NCBI GenBank assembly: GCA_016710595.1
Contig: JADJVM010000002.1
Coordinates: 62,001 to 126,000, forward strand
Origin: Niastella sp.
GTDB lineage: Bacteria; Bacteroidota; Bacteroidia; Chitinophagales; Chitinophagaceae
Reading direction: 5' to 3'
DNA length: 64,000 nt
In this document: positions 61,554-64,000 of the stretch, one piece after another
Numbering within the stretch: position 1 is the stretch's first letter
Layout: each line of letters opens with the position of its first letter
Translations under genes and position numbers: made by a program
The notes under the pieces: generated by a model
Told to the model about the DNA's origin: nothing
What the model saw: only the letters and a program-made list of their open reading frames with translations
Database searches by the model: none

Positions 61554-62036
61554 ATGATCGAATACAAGAAGAATACTATAAAAGACGCAGGATCAGTATT
61601 TATAGTAAGTGAGTCGAGATGGATCAATTTATTTGTTGGCATTTTTTTATCCATTCTTTCTTTAATAACTGTTTACTACAATAATTTTAATTTTAATGTG
61701 GGGATAGAAATTTATATTTTATACCTTTTTATTTTGCCTGGCGCATACTTTATTTATAAGGCTATTGTAAAAAAGCAAATCATTGTTATAAATAAATATG
61801 GCTTTTTCTATCATGGAAAATTATTAACCAATTGGCAAAACTTTATTACTGCCCGGTACGACCAGGAAGAAAAAACCTGGACCATACAAGATAATTTTGT
61901 GTTATTTATTGAATATTTTAAACCTGGGTTTCCTAAAAGTTTTATTTCAAAAATACCTTTAACGAATACACAAGATAAAAGCGAAGAAGAAATAATTGCA
62001 GCGATCCGTTTCTTTGTAACAAATTACAAATCTTGA
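61554..62036 (+). CDS. Membrane protein of unknown function, PH-like C-terminus possible
   Basis: 160 residues. Two membrane helices (WINLFVGIFLSILSLITVYY and IYILYLFILPGAYFIYKAIV) are followed by a cytoplasmic part of about 85 residues with KQIIVINKYGFFYHGKLLTNWQNFITARYDQE. The alternating strands resemble small PH-like domains of membrane proteins such as the YdbT group, but this is weak. It lies 60 bases after rnpB and 66 bases before the biotin carrier gene. No link to either is evident. Confidence 0.6.
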   Translation: MIEYKKNTIKDAGSVFIVSESRWINLFVGIFLSILSLITVYYNNFNFNVGIEIYILYLFILPGAYFIYKAIVKKQIIVINKYGFFYHGKLLTNWQNFITARYDQEEKTWTIQDNFVLFIEYFKPGFPKSFISKIPLTNTQDKSEEEIIAAIRFFVTNYKS

Positions 62037-62102
62037 AGCACCCCCGGCGCCGGTTAATATCATTGTGTAAAATGAGTTAACTTTCCAATATAAAATACAA
62101 GG

Positions 62103-62588
62103 ATGAGTATAGAAAAGAAATTATGGAAAATACAGAATGGGGATTTTGTTTTTTCATATTCAGAAGAAGATTTAAAGAATGCAAATGTGGTTGAAACCGA
62201 ACCGGGGTTATACCATGTGCTTAAAGATAACAGCTCAAAAAGTATCCGTATCATATCTGCTTCAGGAAGCAACATCCGGGTAGAGGCCGATGGCGAACGA
62301 TATGATATTATTATTAAAAACGAATTTCAGCAAATGCTGGAAGCGCTTGGTTTCAACAATACCCAGGTAGCACAGGTAAAAGAAATAAAAGCGCCGATGC
62401 CGGGGCTTGTATTGCAAATTTCAGTAACAGAAGCTGCCACGGTAAGCCCGGGTGATAAACTCATTATTTTGGAAGCCATGAAGATGGAGAACAGTATCCT
62501 GGCTCCGGCAGAAGCCAAAGTGAAAAAGATTCATGTAACCACAGGCATGAGTGTAGAAAAAGGCCAATTACTTATTGAATTTGAATAA
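62103..62588 (+). CDS. Biotin carboxyl carrier subunit of acyl-CoA carboxylase
   Basis: 161 residues. The C-terminal ~75 residues form a biotinyl domain: KAPMPGLVLQISVTEAATVSPGDKLIILEAMKMENSILAPAEAKV, with Lys127 of the EAMKM motif as biotin site. The N-terminal half is a spacer with little similarity. It should carry carboxyl-biotin between the biotin carboxylase encoded 35 bases downstream and a carboxyltransferase, the best candidate being the beta subunit at 39377-40918. Confidence 0.92.
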   Translation: MSIEKKLWKIQNGDFVFSYSEEDLKNANVVETEPGLYHVLKDNSSKSIRIISASGSNIRVEADGERYDIIIKNEFQQMLEALGFNNTQVAQVKEIKAPMPGLVLQISVTEAATVSPGDKLIILEAMKMENSILAPAEAKVKKIHVTTGMSVEKGQLLIEFE

Positions 62589-62623
62589 GTAAAATTTTTT
62601 TGCGATGCTAAAAAATAATTTAA

Positions 62624-64000
62624 ATGAATAAAATACTGGTAGCCAACAGGGGTGAGATAGCATTACGTATTATGAAAACCATTCGGAAAATGGGGATTAA
62701 ATCAGTTGCTGTTTATTCTGAGGCAGACAGGCTGGCCCCGCATGTTATATTTGCTGATGAAGCTGTTTGCCTGGGTCCGGCGCCTTCATCGCAATCTTAT
62801 TTACAAGCAGATAAAATAATAGAAGTATGTAAAATGCTTGGCGTAGATGGGCTGCACCCCGGCTATGGTTTTTTAAGTGAGAATGCCGATTTTGCTCAAA
62901 AAGTTGAAGATGCAGGAATTAATTTTATTGGACCTTCAGCTTCGTCAATGCGTATTATGGGTTCAAAACTTTCAGCAAAAGAAAGTGTGAAAAAATATAA
63001 TATTCCCATGGTGCCGGGTATTGACAAAGCCATAACGGATGTAACATTGGCAAAAAAAATAGCTGCAGAAGTGGGTTACCCCATTTTAATAAAAGCATCT
63101 GCAGGTGGTGGTGGCAAAGGCATGCGAACGGTAACAAATGAAGGTGAATTGCAGGAACAGATGGAGCGGGCCATTAGTGAGGCTGCATCCAGTTTTGGAG
63201 ATGGATCCGTTTTTATTGAAAAATTAGTAACCCGGCCCAGGCATATTGAAGTGCAGGTGTTGGCCGATAAAAAAGGGAATACGGTTCATTTATTTGAACG
63301 GGAATGTAGCATTCAGCGCCGGCATCAAAAAGTGATAGAAGAATCACCTTCGTCAATACTTACCCCGGCATTAAGAAAAGAAATGGGAGAGGCGGCAGTC
63401 ATGGTGGCCCAATCTTGTAATTATACCAGTACAGGCACAGTAGAATTTTTAATGGATGAAAAATTAAATTTTTATTTCCTTGAAATGAATACTCGTTTGC
63501 AGGTTGAGCATCCCGTAACTGAAATGATCACTGGTATTGACCTGGTAGAACAACAAATACGAATAGCCCGGGGTGAAACTTTATCATTTACTCAAAAAGA
63601 TTTATCTATCCATGGCCATGCGCTTGAATTAAGGATCTATGCAGAAGATACAAAGAATAATTTTTTACCATCTACCGGTACTTTAGAAGTTTATAAACCA
63701 CCAAAAGCTGATGGCATCCGGGTAGATGATGGTTATGTGGAAGGGATGGATATCCCTGTGTATTATGATCCTATGATAGCAAAATTAATTGTGCATGCAG
63801 CCGATCGGAAAGAAGCCATTGAAAAAATGTTAGAAGCAATAAAAAATTTCCCGATAGAAGGCGTATTAACAACAAAAGAGTTTGGAAAATTTGTTTTTGA
63901 ACATGAAGCTTTTATTTCGGGAAACTTTACAACCCAATTTGTTCCTTCATATTATACAGCGCAGGCCATCAGGGAAGCCGGGAAACCAATGGCAGAAGCT
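62624..64000 (+). CDS. Biotin carboxylase subunit of acyl-CoA carboxylase, 3' end outside window
   Basis: 459 codons are visible, open to the right edge and in frame at the last base. It begins MNKILVANRGEIALRIMKTIRKMGIKSVAVYSEADR. The ATP-grasp domain contains KASAGGGGKGMR, the active site EMNTRLQVEHPVTEMITG, and the C-terminal domain LELRIYAEDTKNNFLPSTG. It carboxylates biotin using ATP and bicarbonate. The gene organisation with a separate carrier just upstream matches propionyl-/acetyl-CoA carboxylase systems of this phylum. It was not listed among complete frames because it has no stop in the window. Confidence 0.95.
   Translation, partial: MNKILVANRGEIALRIMKTIRKMGIKSVAVYSEADRLAPHVIFADEAVCLGPAPSSQSYLQADKIIEVCKMLGVDGLHPGYGFLSENADFAQKVEDAGINFIGPSASSMRIMGSKLSAKESVKKYNIPMVPGIDKAITDVTLAKKIAAEVGYPILIKASAGGGGKGMRTVTNEGELQEQMERAISEAASSFGDGSVFIEKLVTRPRHIEVQVLADKKGNTVHLFERECSIQRRHQKVIEESPSSILTPALRKEMGEAAVMVAQSCNYTSTGTVEFLMDEKLNFYFLEMNTRLQVEHPVTEMITGIDLVEQQIRIARGETLSFTQKDLSIHGHALELRIYAEDTKNNFLPSTGTLEVYKPPKADGIRVDDGYVEGMDIPVYYDPMIAKLIVHAADRKEAIEKMLEAIKNFPIEGVLTTKEFGKFVFEHEAFISGNFTTQFVPSYYTAQAIREAGKPMAEA

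Overview
The window is a contiguous piece of chromosome from a Bacteroidota bacterium, most likely Chitinophagaceae or a close relative. The evidence is a SusC/SusD pair, a type IX secretion sorting domain, recurrent promoters of the form TTTG-N20-TAnnTTTG, few Shine-Dalgarno sites, low-to-middling GC, menaquinone synthesis by the futalosine route (mqnD), and many lipoproteins whose lipobox is followed by Lys/Ser residues. No phage, insertion sequence, CRISPR array, tRNA or 16S/23S/5S rRNA gene was recognised. The only stable RNA gene seen is rnpB.

Layout. 0-4.5 kb: the end of a phospholipase C gene, an ArsR-SRPBCC-VOC-DUF1801 cluster behind a good promoter, and a Na+/H+ antiporter. 4.9-7.3 kb: an OmpA-family gene broken by an in-frame TGA, and a T9SS-exported SGNH-hydrolase-like protein. 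7.3-10 kb: ychF and a fused SpmA/SpmB-type membrane protein. 10.1-16.5 kb: a minus-strand unit of DeoR regulator, SusC, SusD and a DUF4397 lipoprotein. 16.6-23 kb: a serine beta-lactamase-like hydrolase, serA, an NDH-2 type dehydrogenase and lon. 23.3-28.6 kb: a compact SpoIIM-DUF4129-DUF4350-MoxR-DUF58 operon. 28.7-33.6 kb: truB, a thioesterase, rlmB, an HMG-CoA-lyase-like gene, a GSCFA protein, a GNAT enzyme and a small exported protein. 33.7-43 kb: valS, a DUF218 protein, an exonuclease/GIY-YIG fusion, an OmpH/Skp-like chaperone, a propionyl-CoA-carboxylase-type beta subunit and parE. 43-49.6 kb: a GNAT-like protein, a 69-residue membrane protein, an OmpA/TSP3-repeat protein, a protein with a possible Tudor-like N-terminus, a PQQ-type sugar dehydrogenase and a lipoprotein. 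49.6-54.9 kb: the alpha ribosomal operon (infA-rpmJ-rpsM-rpsK-rpsD-rpoA-rplQ) followed by carA. 55-64 kb: a gene remnant, mqnD, purE, a penicillin-acylase-family enzyme, a MiaE-type hydroxylase, cdd, rnpB, a membrane protein, then the biotin carrier and biotin carboxylase subunits that probably work with the beta subunit at 39.4 kb.

Most of the window is housekeeping sequence. The parts most worth a second look are the structured RNA spacers of the alpha operon (at least one hairpin in each of four successive spacers), the long helix-hairpin-helix-like tail on ribosomal protein L17, the SpoIIM-MoxR-DUF58 membrane operon, the DeoR-controlled SusCD locus with an inverted repeat in its leader, the TGA-broken OmpA gene, and three 87-bp tandem repeats in the second OmpA-family gene. 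I did not find a clearly new defence or mobile system.
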